Source: a virus. From it: DNA of 45,888 nucleotides. The translations under genes and the position numbers were made by a program. Numbering within the stretch: the stretch's first letter is position 1; each line of letters begins with the position of its first letter. Below, piece after piece: positions 45,413 through 45,888 of the stretch. The notes beneath the pieces are model-generated. The model saw only the letters and a program-made list of their open reading frames with translations. It did no database searches and was not told where the DNA came from. The stretch lies in IMG/VR virus record IMGVR_UViG_3300045253_000009, positions 1 to 45,888 of that record; one strand, given 5' to 3'.

Positions 45413-45437
45413 CCGAAAGCTAGCGAACTCCGTTCGC
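45393..45437. repeat. Two hairpins after the RNA ligase gene
   Basis: GGATGACCG/CGGTCATCC (45393-45414, loop TCTC) and GCGAAC/GTTCGC (45423-45437, loop TCC). The second, with its flanking AGCTAGCGAAC, nearly repeats the hairpin at 13000-13014. Confidence 0.55.
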
Positions 45438-45455
45438 GTCGCGGGGTGTCCGTCG

Positions 45456-45888
45456 TCAGCAGGCATTCTCCCACTTCCCCTTGTCGTTGTTGTCTAGCGT
45501 TACCTTGAAGACCTTCTTGGACTGCTCATGGAAGATGCAGATACCTTCGGGCTTCAGAAAGCCAGGAGCGGCAGCCGAACCAAGTTCCTTCAGATTCCAC
45601 AGTGCGGTACTGACGGCCTGCTCACTGAACTCACCCTCGTACAGCACGGGCACGATGGTCAGGTAAGCATCGCCCACCAGTTCGGCCACCACAAGATCCC
45701 TGTACTTGTAGGTGTTGAACAGGCTGAACGACTTGCGATCCATGCCGTACTTCCGGGCGATGCCAGAGCCCCACCACTCGCCGAAGTGACGGCCCTCACC
45801 GAGATGCCGAACCAGGGTGTCAGCGTTCTCCTGCACCCAACGAGCGAACCCGTAGTTGTCTGTCGTCTTACCAGGAGTGATCAGTCGG
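45456..45888 (-). CDS. RNA ligase, C-terminal part (continues from 1-354)
   Basis: C-terminal part of the 219-aa RNA ligase that starts at 354; bases 45762-45888 repeat 1-127. It contains EGICIF (motif IV, residues 190-195) and KVFKVT (motif V, residues 201-206) with the expected lysines, so all nucleotidyltransferase motifs are present and the gene looks intact. An internal ATG at 45836 is not the start, because motif I lies upstream of it. The stop is at 45456, followed on the minus strand by a hairpin pair and tiny genes. Confidence 0.85.
   Translation of the reverse strand, partial: RLITPGKTTDNYGFARWVQENADTLVRHLGEGRHFGEWWGSGIARKYGMDRKSFSLFNTYKYRDLVVAELVGDAYLTIVPVLYEGEFSEQAVSTALWNLKELGSAAAPGFLKPEGICIFHEQSKKVFKVTLDNNDKGKWENAC
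45762..45888. repeat. Terminal 127-bp direct repeat, right copy
   Basis: Exact copy of 1-127. Removing one copy gives a 45761-bp circular map. The physical ends of the packaged DNA (cos, terminal repeats or headful) cannot be read from this join. Confidence 0.9.

Overview
This window looks like the complete genome of a lytic, short-tailed (podovirus-type) phage of an actinobacterium, most likely Streptomyces or a relative. It carries a WhiB-like regulator, many GTG/TTG starts and host-style rRNA-leader sequence. It has terminase, portal, capsid, tailspike and an 1777-aa ejection-type virion protein, but no recognisable tail tube or sheath. From memory the gene set resembles Streptomyces podophages of the Immanuel3 type; no search was possible. 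The first 127 bases recur exactly as the last 127, so the contig is circular with a unique length of 45761 bp. The ends cut one gene, an RNA ligase.

Layout. (1) A leftward (minus) region starts near 15.2 kb, runs down to position 1, wraps, and ends at 43550. It holds an rRNA-like boxA leader, many tiny membrane or zinc-binding proteins, a lipoprotein, a phosphoribosyltransferase, a kinase-like protein and a WhiB-like protein. Then come replication and recombination genes (Cas4/RecB-like nuclease, DnaB-like helicase, endonuclease VII, a two-gene primase), RNA ligase and dCMP deaminase. (2) A rightward island at 7569-9110 carries a metallophosphoesterase, a zinc microprotein and a sigma-like protein, and ends at a terminator. 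(3) 15.2-16.8 kb is a non-coding control region rich in inverted repeats. (4) A rightward late operon, 16799-43503, runs terminase, endolysin, portal, ejection-type proteins, two cell-wall hydrolases sharing one virion module, tRNA-Met, scaffold, capsid, tailspike and fibre proteins, an Acb2/Tad1-like protein and holin. It ends at a strong terminator at 43511-43539.

The most unusual feature is a family of tRNA-like elements in the gaps of the otherwise tightly overlapping leftward operon (3660, 9112, 10498, 10939, 12363, 12948, 13498, 14035). Nearly all lack a normal anticodon arm, and most sit next to a compact GC-rich hairpin. Three (12363, 13498, 14035) share an acceptor stem, a D-like arm and a T-like arm with compensatory changes but no anticodon arm at all. 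I suggest they mark RNA-processing or RNA-stability points ('tRNA punctuation'), or act as decoys. The genome is also dotted with perfect 8-9 bp hairpins inside genes, far more than chance would give. No DNA polymerase, RNA polymerase, integrase or repressor was recognised.
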